From the NCBI GenBank assembly GCA_013423385.1, contig BLZA01000021.1, forward strand, positions 992,001 to 1,056,000: DNA of 64,000 nt, read 5' to 3'. The translations under genes and the position numbers were made by a program. Source of the DNA: Naganishia liquefaciens (taxonomy: Eukaryota > Basidiomycota > Tremellomycetes > Filobasidiales > Filobasidiaceae). Below the pieces are notes generated by a model, which was given only the letters and a program-made list of their open reading frames with translations, was not told where the DNA came from and did not search any database. Positions 45,373-57,041 of the stretch are shown one piece after another. Every line of letters begins with the position of its first letter. The first letter of the stretch is position 1.

Positions 45373-48300
45373 AGTCAACTGGAAACCGATGCTGCAGCCG
45401 CGGTTGTCAGGGTATGGGTGCTGTTGTATAAGGAGATGTAGCAATAACGTATCTTGTAGCCTATATGAGTAGCTTTTACGGTTGTATACGGGAGGAAAGG
45501 AAATAAACGCTAGGATGTGTTGGGCCGATTGGCGCACGTCTGCGAAGATGAGATCTTTGTCCCACATCAGTCGCGCGGAAGAGGGCAGCAGATCGTATCG
45601 GCGACCGGCTCAAGTCCAGTGCTTCTCAATCAACGGTCGAGTCGTCTCGATGCTGTCACGCAATTTCTGCCCTGAAATCTACGAGGCTTGAAAGATGTAA
45701 GAGATCGGACAACCCGACCAGGTCTCGATCAGAATCCCTGTCATACTGCTGGCTCGCATTCACGACAGGCGATCTCAAGCTCATTCACGTTCTTCGTTGT
45801 TCGAGCGGGCCCGGCGTTCCTTCTCCGGACACTGCGCTACTCCCGTGCCTGGACACTCTTCCCAAGAGATCTTTAGAATCATCATCCAACAATCATCCAA
45901 GGCGGTCACATTCTCCTCAATTAGAAGGTGGAAAGAACAATGAATCAGCACTCAGACATCGCTCGACCGGGACAAGCTGTGATTTGATCAAATTCGTATA
46001 TCCACCCGGAAGTACTCATAAGTCAGTAATAAGTCAAGCTCATCCAATAGCGACGCCAACAAGCAAGATAGCTAGTATATAGCTATAAGGTGAAAGTAAA
46101 ACCCAAGCAAGCCATCAACTTCCAAAACGCGATCTTGGTGTCCAGGAACAGCTGCAAGGCTGTCGGCATAATGACATGTCGCAAATGAGACTTCCCAAGT
46201 CTTTCTTTAGTTCTTCCACGTTTGGAATTCGTACAGACGCGTAGGCAGCCGATCATCGGACCCTGCCTTTCAGCTCGTTCTGTTCTGGGACTATTCTAGC
46301 TGCTATTCTTCTGTTCTAATGGTATGCTGCTCAAGCTGAGTGATACCCGGATACTGACACCGATCTAACATCAAATCCTCTTAATATCCTCTTGCAAGCG
46401 ACGGGGGTCATGATGTCGCCATGATAGACAGCTGGATAGGCCTTGAAGCTGTTCTGTGGAGCTATGTTGCATGCAAGGAATCGAACGACGAAGGGGTTTA
46501 CATATTACCCACGCGGATGATCGTGGGAAGCTAGACTATCCATTCGACTATTCTGCGCATCGCATTTCGCTAGCGGTGACTCTTCGAATTTCGAGAATAC
46601 ACCAGGCGGAGACGCTCTCAAAAGCCATGATGGCCGCACTGGCTCTGCAAATCGCTGTCTGAATTTTTCGGAGCTGTTCCGCTATTTCAGTCGATAATGC
46701 GATTGCGGCCGGAAATATGATGGACTGTGTTTGATCGCTGCGACGGAATGGCTACATCGAACGATCAGTAGACCGCGCTACTGCCGGTTAATCTGTCGAG
46801 CTGACAGCTGGGTTATCGGAAACTTGATTGAAGCACTCGAAGAGAATGCCTCTAACGCAAGGCTGCCTTCAGCGTTCACAGAGCTGTCCGTAATCGGGAT
46901 GTTGGAGCTCTGATTGACAGTCCTGCAACATCTCAGAAGCTCCTACCAGCAATTGCAAAGCCTATCGGCGCGCATGCGTGCGCGGAGCAAAAATGGTTAT
47001 CGCATAACGCGTCTTGAGACGCCTCGCTTCTCGCTGCAACCGGCAAGTCTCCGGTCTACCGATCATTTAACAGTGGAGCCCGTCGCGCGAGAACGGCTGT
47101 CGAGCCGCTGTGAGGCTCACAAGGCTACTGGGTTGCAACAGCTGCCACCACAAGCATGTCCTCAACCAGTATCATGCGTGCCGTTTTGCTGTCGGTTATG
47201 GCTGGTTCGTCTAAACTTCTGCCCGGATCATGGCGATATGGTGACCGCTGTCACTGGCTCGCGATCCAAGCAGACGCGGTTGCAAGAGCGAGGCAAATAC
47301 AAGATCGATATACTTTCTCAGGAAATAGCTAGGGAATTCCTCGTATCTCGCCCTATTTTGGTCGGTTTTGGACTCCTCAAGGTTTTATCATCACTCTCTG
47401 GTTCTACCGATGTACTGGTAGCTCGCCAGCGTTGTAGTAGCGTTGTTCGATTGCTGATTGAGCTGATCGACTGCCGTACTCGGGGTACAGCACTTAGGGC
47501 AGCTGTACAAGTTCAGCTACAAATCCCTGTACAAGTCGCTTCGGAACATCCTGCGGAAGCACAGCGGGAGAACTCCGCTCGGGGACCTGGCTGATAACCT
47601 GCGGGAGCTAGCCCTGACATCGCCGAACTCCGGCCCGCAAGTGAAACACGACCTTCCAATGATCCGAAAACGAACAAGCTGAGAACACCCTTTTTCTTTG
47701 CTTGATACTCGTTACGTGGACGACAGAACATATTTCGACGGCATAGTAGAATCCTTATTATGCACAGGTATAAACAAAGTCCTTGAGCTGTCAGTGTGAA
47801 TCTACGGCAACGTGCTGGTCCAATCGGAGAATCGAAACTCTGTGCCGAGCAGGCGTTCTTATGGCGCGAGCGACCATACGTCTCACAGTCACAGCTTTCG
47901 AAATATTGTTCTGCGTGGACGCTGGACACGATGCAATCTTTCATCGATACCGTTGTCTGTCCAATGTATCTGTGCATGATTCACTTCTCCGGTCGAGTCC
48001 ACCGGCAGCATGCGAGCGAGAAAAGGTAGATGTCAAGGCCAAGCGAGTCAGCTCCCGAAGAACCCTTGTGACGAAGTTGACCGCCCCGAATGTGCCTCCG
48101 AAGGGTGAGAGGGGCACGATCGCATGATTCTGAACGAGAAATTGGATGCCACAGAGCTTGCGGGAGCTGGGTCTCGTTCCTGCTCCAGTTGTTTGCATAC
48201 CAAGCAGGGCATCATCGCATCATAGGAAACTGGCGTCTCTTCAGCTGTTGTGCCGCCGGCACGGTTTGCTCCGTGAAGTGAGAAACTACTCGCCTCCAGT

Positions 48301-50053
48301 TCCATACAGCTTTAGAGGGCTCAGGGAAGAGGCATTTTCGCTCGCAGGTCGGCTCGCCTTGCTCAATGACTCAGAGATCAGTGACCCGTGCAAATCGCTG
48401 CGGCAGAAAGGCCAAGAGAGCTCCACAAAACATTGGTATTCGTTTTGCGTAGACGCGCTGTGCCTATCAGCCTGTAGATCCGTCCTCTGGGCAGCTCTCG
48501 GTTCAAGTATGTGGAGACGAGGGAAGGGATCAACCTGACTATCAACCCTAAACCTTGCGCGGATTATACCGTCATTACGCGGTCCTGCCTTTCCATGAGT
48601 CTTGATCAGAGATGTTTCGTTTTTTCTGATTGGCTGATGGCGCGAGCAACACACCACGGCCACCTAGAATCATTCTTGAAGCTACTTTGCCGGACATGTG
48701 GTTTCTCGCTCAACGAGCGAAAGACGATATACGACCCTTCTGCTTCACGGGCGTGATTGAAGAGTAAATTGCAGCTCAGCACATCACATTGGAGAGGGAG
48801 GAAACAGAATCGTATCCCTTTCTCTCTTCACTTCTTCGCTACAACAAGCTTGAAATTGAGAGGGGTCCTCAGCTGTACCAAAGGTCTTGACGGTCAGCTT
48901 GCCAGTATAAAGCCCGCGAGGCATGAATGACGTGAAGGGTCAGGTCGCCTTGCTGCAAGAGACGCGTTCATCAGGAGGGCAGATTGCGCTCCTCTGAAGT
49001 GTATCCACCGCCGAGAGTCTGCCTTAGCAGCGCCCAAGCAGGCACTGAGTGAGCTGTTCCTAAAGGTTGAAGAGGTCACAACGGTCGGGCCCTCGTGAAC
49101 TTGATCGCTGAAAGGGATTTGATGGCCGATCAATCCGACAAGGTGTAAAAGGCGCGGCAGGTGTCGCACGTCCAATCATTTGATCGATCATCGAAATACT
49201 TGATTGATGGAACAAGGTATAGAATGACAGTCACGGGCGTAGTACCCCGCTGGATGTCCACGGAAAACGAAGGACAAGCCGCTCAGGAGGAACAAGGCTG
49301 CAACACCGAAAGCACACCTTCTATCTGTCCATCCTTTGGCAAGACTGGTCGTTCTAGACGCCGGTCCCGCAGCTGCGGAAGGGAGATTGGGGTCACGTCC
49401 GCTCCGACGGCTCGAGGGACCAGATCAGGCTTGATGAAACGGAGGGTCAGGTCATACTCGCTTGCTATCTATTCACAAACAAGAACGCAAGGAGGTGAAT
49501 ACTGATGATCATGTGACTGGTGGAATATCCCAAGCGAACTCTGAGACGATCGGCTCCAGACCCATTTTCCCTATGAGCCGAATGGTGAGAATGCCCAGCA
49601 ATTTCTTGGAGCCAGAGAAGGCATAGGAGATACGCCTGAACTCGCTCAAAAGTGAAAACGAATCAGCATCTGCAATCATAGATGAATGGCGAAAGATCTT
49701 CAGTTTCTCGTCGTCTGCGCCATCCCAGCAAACTGTTCTACGACACCACTTTCTCGTCTTGATTGAAGGATAACTTCGCCAAAAGAACGACCCAACTACT
49801 TGCAGGGCACGTTCCTACCCCAGCCTCCGGCAAGTTGCGCGTCTTCCTCGAAAAGCCTTCCAGCACTGGTGCGTCAATCTTGCCCCTTCCGCCATCCCGC
49901 CCATCATCAGTCGTACCGGTTGACTAACGCGCCTCTAATGCCTCGCTGGATCCGTCCTCATTTGTTGATCGCAACCAGATCATTCGATTCTGCCCTCCCG
50001 TCTGCTTCGATCGGTTGGACGTCTTGAACTCTGCCTGTTCCACGCCAGATTAA

Positions 50054-50612
50054 AAGGCCTTGCCTTGCGAGGATCCTCTTACTTCAAAAATTCCCATTCG
50101 TCTGACCGCGGTCGAGAACACCAAGATCGCCTGTTGCCGGGACCGCCTGTTCGACGCCACGAGATCCTGGACCGTCTTGCCCTTCTTGAAGTCACTTTCG
50201 GATCCCAGGTTGATCATCTTGATTTCATATATCATTGCGGTAAGTTTGCATGAGTTAGGTGTCGCCATAAGTGTATCTACGGTGACTAAACAGATCCCTC
50301 AACCCGATTGCAGCGTTCAACGAGCCTACAACCTCGACCGAACATCGTCCAGCAGGACCGACCACTTTCGTTCAAGTTCACATTCCCTGTGCGTGTAAAG
50401 GCTCTGCGACCTGCTCACCACGGTTTCTGACCGATCCTAATCATCATAGATCGTTGCGTGCTGGTCAGAGCAACGACACCGGCAACCTCTTCCAGTCACT
50501 GTCACAGATCACCCTTCAAGCTTCTCTTCAGGTCGTTCCCTTGCGCCTTTCCTCCTGGTCGATCCTCGCCTCCAGGCCTGACGTCGTCGCTTCTTCAAGT
50601 TGATTGTATCTG
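50054..50612 (+). ncRNA. Putative spliced non-coding transcript (or 5' leader of the cyclin mRNA)
   Basis: Two consecutive textbook introns are visible on the plus strand. The first, 50240-50293, has a GTAAGT donor, the branch-like gactaaac and a CAG end. The second, 50389-50449, has a GTGCGT donor, the branch-like cctaatc and TAG. A further GTGAGT donor stands at 50613. The flanking exons are C/T-rich and share an open frame of about 145 codons that has no ATG and no family resemblance. This suggests a spliced RNA of low coding value. Whether it is separate or an upstream leader spliced to the cyclin gene 2.8 kb downstream cannot be told from sequence. Confidence 0.35.
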
Positions 50613-52039
50613 GTGAGTACTCGATGACCCGCAGTCCCTATTGTTCGGATGCGTCTTTCGTAGCAGCAGGGCTTTCTGGTGATCGAGTGCTTCCGTGATG
50701 AGAGATGAGCTTTGACGACGACAGTACCGGCATGCCGAGGGTATCCGGGCAGCCGGAGCCATTGCTTCGATGTTGCAGGATCAGGTGGCTGCGACAAGCT
50801 CTTCGACATAGGTTGAAGAGAGATATGGTGGGAATTGGGGTTGAACAAGCGGGTGCAGATTGGCATGCTCAGTCAGTGGCCAGATAGCTGGCCAGATGAT
50901 AGCGATCCCGTGACCTCGGGAGGACGTCGGGCGTGATGAAAGTCATTTCATTATTTTCGACTTTCCGGTTCGATCAACCCATTGAATCGTGCGATGGTCT
51001 GGGATTGCCTTCGTGAATCAGTATGGAGAACATGCTATCATAATCCTCGAATGCATACGGCATGCTGCAATGTAGCCTCTTTCTCGCGTGACTTACGCAA
51101 GTATGGAAGCAGAATGGAGATTGCCATTCATCCAAAAGTCCCGTCCATTGCTGTTCAATACCACCGGCAATGTACCGGCGGGAATGAATGTTTGGTGCAG
51201 GCTTGCGTAGTCCAGGAGCTTGATCGGTGCGAAGTGAGGGGCTTTGCCGTATGCCATTGTCTTCCTCCTTTTTCTGCATCCTCGAGTGACAGGGAAACTC
51301 CAGTGATCCATACCTGGTATACCTGGTGAAGTCGCGCGGTAGCGATTGCGCGATCGTTCAGCAGCGAAATCACTGCGGGGAGCTTATAGAGGATTGAGTG
51401 TGCGCGTTCGGTTATCTAAACTTTTGGGGCACCGAGTCTCGTTTACTAGAGGCTTGATCATGGCGGTCAATCATTTATTCATGGATGAAAGGCATGGCGT
51501 TACAAGCTGCTAAACGCGGACCTGAACGCGGACAGCAAGCTAGCTCTTCGGAAGTCCCTTCGCTTTCTCCAAGCTCGCTTCTCGATGCTGCAGGCGTTGA
51601 CAGAGAGAACAAAGAAAAGGTGACGCCTATGCATATGAGCTGGCATATCCTTTTGCGTAGATCCAGAACAATGCGAGGAAGTGATGGCAGGTGGCAGGTC
51701 TCAAAGGGTGATTTCGCAACCTCTTTATCAGAAGCAGGAACAGCCGGCTACATGAATGCGCCACCGGCCCCCCGTCAAACAAATTGTTAGACATTGCTGG
51801 GAGGGACTAGACTCCGGAACTTCTACAACTAAGCGCGCCGCAGGGTAGAAGAAGCTGGCGCAAGAAACGATCTCAGAAAAATTGCGACTGAATATTCACC
51901 ATTCGCCTGGGCAGAAAGACTGGACTTGTGAAGTTGCTTGTGGAAGCTCTGGAGGCTACTGTCAAAAGCTGGTCGAAAGTGATGATTCATGCCGTGGCTT
52001 TCCTTCTCTCTCTGTGGCTGAAATCGGCACACGAGCTCG

Positions 52040-52046
52040 CGCGAAA
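52040..52046 (+). promoter_or_regulatory. SBF-type (SCB) motif CGCGAAA upstream of cyclin gene
   Basis: Exact match to the CRCGAAA consensus bound by Swi4/Swi6-type factors, 1.4 kb before the cyclin start. A 7-mer can occur by chance; the cyclin context makes it notable. Confidence 0.3.
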
Positions 52047-52460
52047 TATCTTGTGAAAGTAGAGCTGGGCTGATCTATTCACATCTGCTTCCTGCTTACC
52101 ACGTTGTCTTTCGTCAATCCCGCAAACCTCCGTTCGTCGCCACCTACGCAACGCCGAACATCGACTTGAACTTGCATCACTCTCCCATCCGCGGGCATTC
52201 CCCGGTTAATGTATGCCCCCTCCCGTGCATACCGATTACCAAATGATCGGTAGCTTTCCCCCTCAGATAACCATTCAGCTGATTCATAGTGCGAAATCAT
52301 CCCGCCCTGGATCAAGACCCGTTTTCGCAACGATTGCACTTACATCCGGCCCGCAAGCCTTATCAGAGAAAAAAGAGGGCCGCGCCTGCGACATTGCGTG
52401 GTCAACGTTCTGTACCTCGTGACAGAACGCGTTCAAAATCCCGAGAGTGGGGTGCTCCAG

Positions 52461-52466
52461 ACGCGT
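52461..52466. promoter_or_regulatory. MBF-type (MCB) motif ACGCGT
   Basis: Palindromic ACGCGT, the site of Mbp1/Swi6-type G1/S factors, 961 bp before the cyclin ATG. Confidence 0.3.
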
Positions 52467-52763
52467 AGATCACAGCGACAATTGCCGCGACGCGATCTGT
52501 TTAGCGTTAATATCTCTTGCTGTGAGTGCCAATTTTTGTGGCTTAGCCTGTGGGAGTGTATCTCCCTTCTCTACCTCCGCCCTTTTCCCTTTGCCGCTCT
52601 CCCGTTTGTGCTTGCGTCAAGACAGCTGGCAAGCCATACGGCAATAATGGATTGCCTCCTGACTGAATTTGGCTAGGAACTGGCACGGGGAGAGAAAGCT
52701 AGCCCTCATATCCAGCTTTCTTTCCCATTCACACCTTATTCACACCTTATATTCAATCCTTCA

Positions 52764-52769
52764 ACGCGT
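52764..52769. promoter_or_regulatory. MBF-type (MCB) motif ACGCGT
   Basis: Second ACGCGT, 658 bp before the cyclin ATG. Two copies within 310 bp upstream of a G1-type cyclin raise the odds that they are functional. Confidence 0.35.
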
Positions 52770-53426
52770 CGTACCGTACGTACAGAACGCATTCAATCGT
52801 TGATATGCCGTTTTTTTTGGCGTGCCACGGGTGGAATCTTTTCTTGCTTGCACGTTTCAGCCGCTGCACGGTAGGCTGTTGGGCTTGAAGGAACGCTCCC
52901 AAGCACGCAAGGAGTACGCTCCGCCGGAATGTTCGCACCCACTGGGTGTCCGTGTGGTAACCTGAACAATCACATTTCACGTCGATTGGAGTGCTAGGCT
53001 TCTTAGGCTAGTAAACGGGTCACACTCTACCGTTTGGCACGTAGGGAACATATATCTTCCTGTGTCATCGGTTCGACTGCTCTGCTGCTCCGGTCGCTCG
53101 TTCAAAAATTGCTTGTCACTCGACCTCCTCACAGGTCTCTCTCACCTCGACGTCTCTGACTATCATTCTTGTCACTGGATACTTATCCCCTGGAATGCCT
53201 TAGACGACCTCTTCACCTTCTTCCGTCGGCTCACTTCAATCCTGTCTTTGCTCTTGTCATATCGCCGCTGGATCCTCACCTCACACGACCGACCAACCCA
53301 AAACGACCGTACACCCTTGACGGCTCTTGCGATCGACCACCTTGACCTTTACGACCTTGTCACGTCCACCGCGCTGTTCCAGTCAGACAGACGCTACGCT
53401 CCAAAAGTATCTTGCGACCTTCCAGC

Positions 53427-55050
53427 ATGCCTCCCGCACCGACCAACCGTACATCGCGACCCAGCTCCATCTACTCGAGTGGCCCGGCGTCTTCTTCGAA
53501 GAAGCGGTCGTCCGTCTCGCCGGCAGACCCATCCATGCTGCAACCACAAGTATCAAAACCGGCCATCAAAAAGCTTGCTTCGCCCAGCAAGGCTCGTGCG
53601 CTCGCTACAGCGATTCACAGTCAGCAACCAACGCACATGGCTGGTCCATCACCGAGACCTAAGGCGGCTCGCAACCCAAACCGACTCTTGTTCGAGGACG
53701 AGTATCACGATGAAGTCACGACATACATGCATTCCATGGAGGTCAGTCGTCTGTCTCGTGCTCCCGGTTCAAGACTGACCGACTTTCCAGTCCATGACCC
53801 TGGCGTCGGCGGACTTGATGGACATGCAGCCTGAGCTGCAGTGGTACATGCGGCCATTCCTCGTTGACTTTCTCATCGAAATTCACCAGCAATTCCGCTT
53901 GCGACCTGAAGTGCTGTACTTGGCCATGAACATTGTCGACAGATACGTTTCGAAGCGTGTGGTCTACAAGAAACACTACCAACTTGTCGGCTGCGCTGCC
54001 TTGTGGATTGCGGCCAAATTCGAGGATGCCAAGGATCGAGTGCCAACTGTGCGGGAACTCGCTGACATGTGTTGCAAGGCCTACGATGAGACCGCATTCA
54101 TACAGATGGAGGGTCACGTCTTGCAGACCATAGGCTGGACAATAGGCCACCCCACTGCGGAAGCGTGGATGCGAATGGCGTGCATGGGCAACGACAATGA
54201 GGATACCAGGACACAACACATTGCGCGATTCCTCATGGAGATCACCTTATTCCATCGTGAATTTGTCGGCGTCAAGCCGTCCGTCTTGGCTGCCGGCTCT
54301 CTGATGATTGCGCGTTTCATTTGTGGTCTGCCTCGTCATGTAAGTCATTCATTATTACGGTGCATCGACCGGTACCTGACCTGTTTCTTGCAGCCCGTCC
54401 ACCAGAATGAGCAAGATATCGTCAAGGTCGCTCGACTTCTCGACATTTGTCTTGGTGAACATCTCAAAGACATCTCTCAGATTGTCTTGGAAAAATACGC
54501 TCCCGTTTACTACTCTCGCGCATCAGTCATCGTTCGCGAATGGTATCAGAGCGGTCGACGCTGGGTCTACATCACAATGCCTCCGCCAATCAGTCCGGCC
54601 TCGAGCCTCACCGCTCCCGGTCTCATTTCATCATGGTCGGCACGTCGACGCGATATCAATTCGAGCCCCAACAGCGTTGCCAACAGCAGTTGTGCATCTT
54701 CAGAAGCGGGTGATGACATGCCTCGTACACCCGTCACCCCCGGTTACGGTGTGACGGACCCCTTCATCGACGCCAACATCGTGGCCGTAGCCACTGCTGC
54801 CGGTATGCCCATGCCGCACATTGGCATGCCTGTCATGGCCGATAATCACGCACATCACCATCAAAAGGAAAACATGGTACCGCAGGTGTATCACGCCAAG
54901 ATGGCAACGCATCACAAATCCGTCATGGTTCCGCACCCCATGCCGCAAGCCGTGCCAACGCAGTACGCCGTACCAATGCAACGACACGCACTGCACCCGG
55001 TGCAACCGACTGCATCCATCCCGAAAGCACTGCGTCGGCTTAGCGGATGA
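53427..55050 (+). CDS. CLN1: G1/S-type cyclin (Cln1-like), 506 aa
   Basis: Exons 53427-53741, 53791-54339 and 54394-55050. The disordered basic, Ser/Pro-rich N-terminus precedes a cyclin box: RNPNRLLFEDEYHDEVTTYM, then LMDMQPELQWYMRPFLVDFL, RPEVLYLAMNIVDRYVSKRV, and the hallmark KKHYQLVGCAALWIAAKFED. The second cyclin fold contains FHREFVGVKPSVLAAGSLMI. A long C-terminal tail is rich in Ser, Pro, His and Met (VMADNHAHHHQKENM). The domain order matches the single Cln1-type G1 cyclin of Cryptococcus, which partners Cdk1 to drive budding and S phase; a B-type cyclin is less likely because no clear destruction box is seen. The start ATG follows a C/T-rich leader. Confidence 0.85.
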
Positions 55051-55871
55051 TCTTCCGACACCATGCCTCCCAACCATAGACCTATGACGATCCTTAACGA
55101 CCAATTCGACACTCGTCGACGACTGACGACACATGTATACAATACTTCGTGGGGATCCGCACCTTTTCCCGGCCCATCTTGTACAACGACACATTTTCCG
55201 TTGCCTCTTTGGCTATATCGGACCTTTTTTACGACAACAATCCGCGGGCGAGCGGCACACGGGTGCGACACCTGTCGACATCGGCCGTCTCTCAGAGTGG
55301 CAGCCTTGCGGGGACCACACGCATATCCGACGACTTGGATACCTTGACTGCTTGCACGACACGACGGAGCGAAACGAAGGCTGCGTGCAGAGGTGAAGAG
55401 CAGCGCGAAAACACAGACACGGTGTAGAATCATGTATCTAGCATAGTAGAGTCTTGCACTCTTGGAAACGTTCAGACGGAGCAAAATAGAGTAGAACAGT
55501 GTATGCCCTTGAATGGCAGAGTGGAACAGATCCACGTCATTACACCTACGTCGTGTCACTAAGTTGACAACAGACACTGTATGCCCAAGTAGAGAAAAAA
55601 AGCAAACGCACAAATGACATGAAACTATCCCGTTGCTACCACTCCTCGCTTGAATATGCCGATGTCTCTTGATGCGGAGTGAATTCGGGGCGACCGGCAA
55701 ATTCTCGCTTGGTTCCAGGGCTGCTCTGTATTCGATTATCAGAAGCCGAGCTGTCGGGCTCGTGAATGAATTGTATGTCATGAAGATCAAGGACGTACAT
55801 GCGACAGACTTGGTGGGATCATCGAATGATATTGTAGTATGGATACATCTCTATAGCCGTATGCCGGCGAC
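55051..55871. other. Convergent 3' region between cyclin and cystinosin
   Basis: About 820 bp. A 292-codon minus frame (55790-54912) runs antisense into the cyclin coding region but has no family signal and is treated as a shadow. The interval presumably contains a long cyclin 3' UTR. Confidence 0.45.
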
Positions 55872-56892
55872 CTACAACAATGGCTCCTCCTCGTCCGGTA
55901 CGCGCCGCGCATCCTTGCCATCCTCTTCCTCCTCCTCCTCGGCTCCATAGAGGACATAACGCTGCACTACAAATGCACCATCACAAGCCATCGTCAGCAA
56001 TCCCAGACCGAGCTTGACGGGATTGCCAATGATCCCGTGCGGGTCGTGAGCGAGCAGCGAGGAAATGACGAGTTCGAGGAGCGAGGTGGTGCTGCCGATG
56101 ATGTCGAGTATGATGACGGTGATGCTGAAACCGTGGGTAGATTTCCGCGTATAGTTGAGGATCAATTGGGGTAGCCATTTGGCAATGCTACGAGGTGGTT
56201 TACGTCAATTTGATGTTTGAAGTCGAGGAAGGGAGACGTACCTGATATAAAGCTTTACATAGCTGATCAGGTAGACAAAGTCGAGCCATTCCCACTTGTA
56301 GAAGAGGACTGCTGCCAGTCCCCCGAGCAACGCGAGCGAAATCCCCAGCAGACTCGCCCAAGTCCACGCCGTCGTGCGTTCCCGCCTTCCCGGTTTGGCC
56401 TTTCCGCTCCACGCATCCACATCGGGTCCGATCGTGTCAACACCCATCATCTCATCCGCCAGCCGTTGATACTTCAGCGCCCGCGCGCTACGTCCGCCGC
56501 GAGCCCATGCGGGGCGGCTGTACCAATACGTTTGCACGAGAACGAGCGAGCTGAGGAAAAAGGCATGAAGGCTGAATCCGATATCGGCCGGCGAGATTTG
56601 AGGGGTATGTCCGGCGTTACGGTGGGCGTATTGTGAGCGCAGAGCGGGCGAATACGTGAGGAGGAGTGTGTAGGAGGCGTAGCAGGCAAATCCGAGGGGA
56701 TTGAGAATGGAAAAGTCCTGGGAGAGGCCCGAGACGCTTGTGGGAGGAGGGATTAGTCGCTGTGTGTGGGCGGGAGACGCTCCTCTGGGCGTACGTTTTC
56801 CGCTTGTAGTTGAGGATGACCTGCGGGTAAAAGGATATGCTCCAGGCGAGGAAGTATGTCCAGCCGAGGACCTGCAGGTACCAGGGCGACAT
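55872..56892 (-). CDS. ERS1: Cystinosin-type lysosomal/vacuolar cystine-proton symporter
   Basis: Three exons on the minus strand: 56892-56795, 56736-56242 and 56187-55872. The protein of about 300 aa has seven hydrophobic segments and two PQ-loop repeats. The first is [20 protein letters not shown] with the following [15 protein letters not shown], the second is [20 protein letters not shown] with [20 protein letters not shown]. This is the cystinosin/Ers1 pattern. These carriers export cystine from the vacuole or lysosome using protons. A cytosolic loop between helices is longer than in animals. The C-terminus ends in a Glu run and EEEPLL, a good acidic dileucine sorting signal. It is divergent from the HSF gene with 100-150 bp between starts. 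Confidence 0.9.
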
Positions 56893-57041
56893 GGCTGGCG
56901 GATGACGGGCGCCCGTCGGGGCATAAGGGGATGGCAGGGAACACGACGAGGACCGCTATAAGGAGAGGATGATTAGGTAAGAAAGGCACTCGGATGCTTT
57001 GCGTCGGATTTTTCAGTAACCAGACAGACTATTATGACGGT

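Larger units (their letters stand above)
45373..53426. other. 8-kb stretch without a convincing protein-coding gene
   Basis: Frames in this interval are short, overlap on both strands, and lack domains, ATG-plus-splice logic and amino-acid patterns of known families. The longest (plus 46914-47594, 226 codons) looks like chance in GC-rich DNA. I see no terminal repeats, no reverse transcriptase or transposase motif and no tRNA. One short region (about 50.0-50.6 kb) has two good introns, listed separately. The last 370 bp before 53427 are very C/T-rich, like a long fungal 5' UTR. The size contrasts with the 50-700 bp gaps elsewhere. Confidence 0.6.

Noticed and set aside
46914-47594. 226-codon plus-strand open frame in the desert
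   Set aside because: No family motif, biased to Arg, Ser, Gln and Leu as in random GC-rich frames, overlapped by other frames, and no splice logic to extend it.
45373-53426. Transposon or virus-derived origin for the desert
   Set aside because: No terminal repeats, target-site duplications, reverse transcriptase, integrase, transposase or capsid-like motifs could be seen.
54912-55790. 292-codon minus-strand frame antisense to the cyclin gene
   Set aside because: Mostly the mirror of the His/Met-rich cyclin tail; no recognisable domain.
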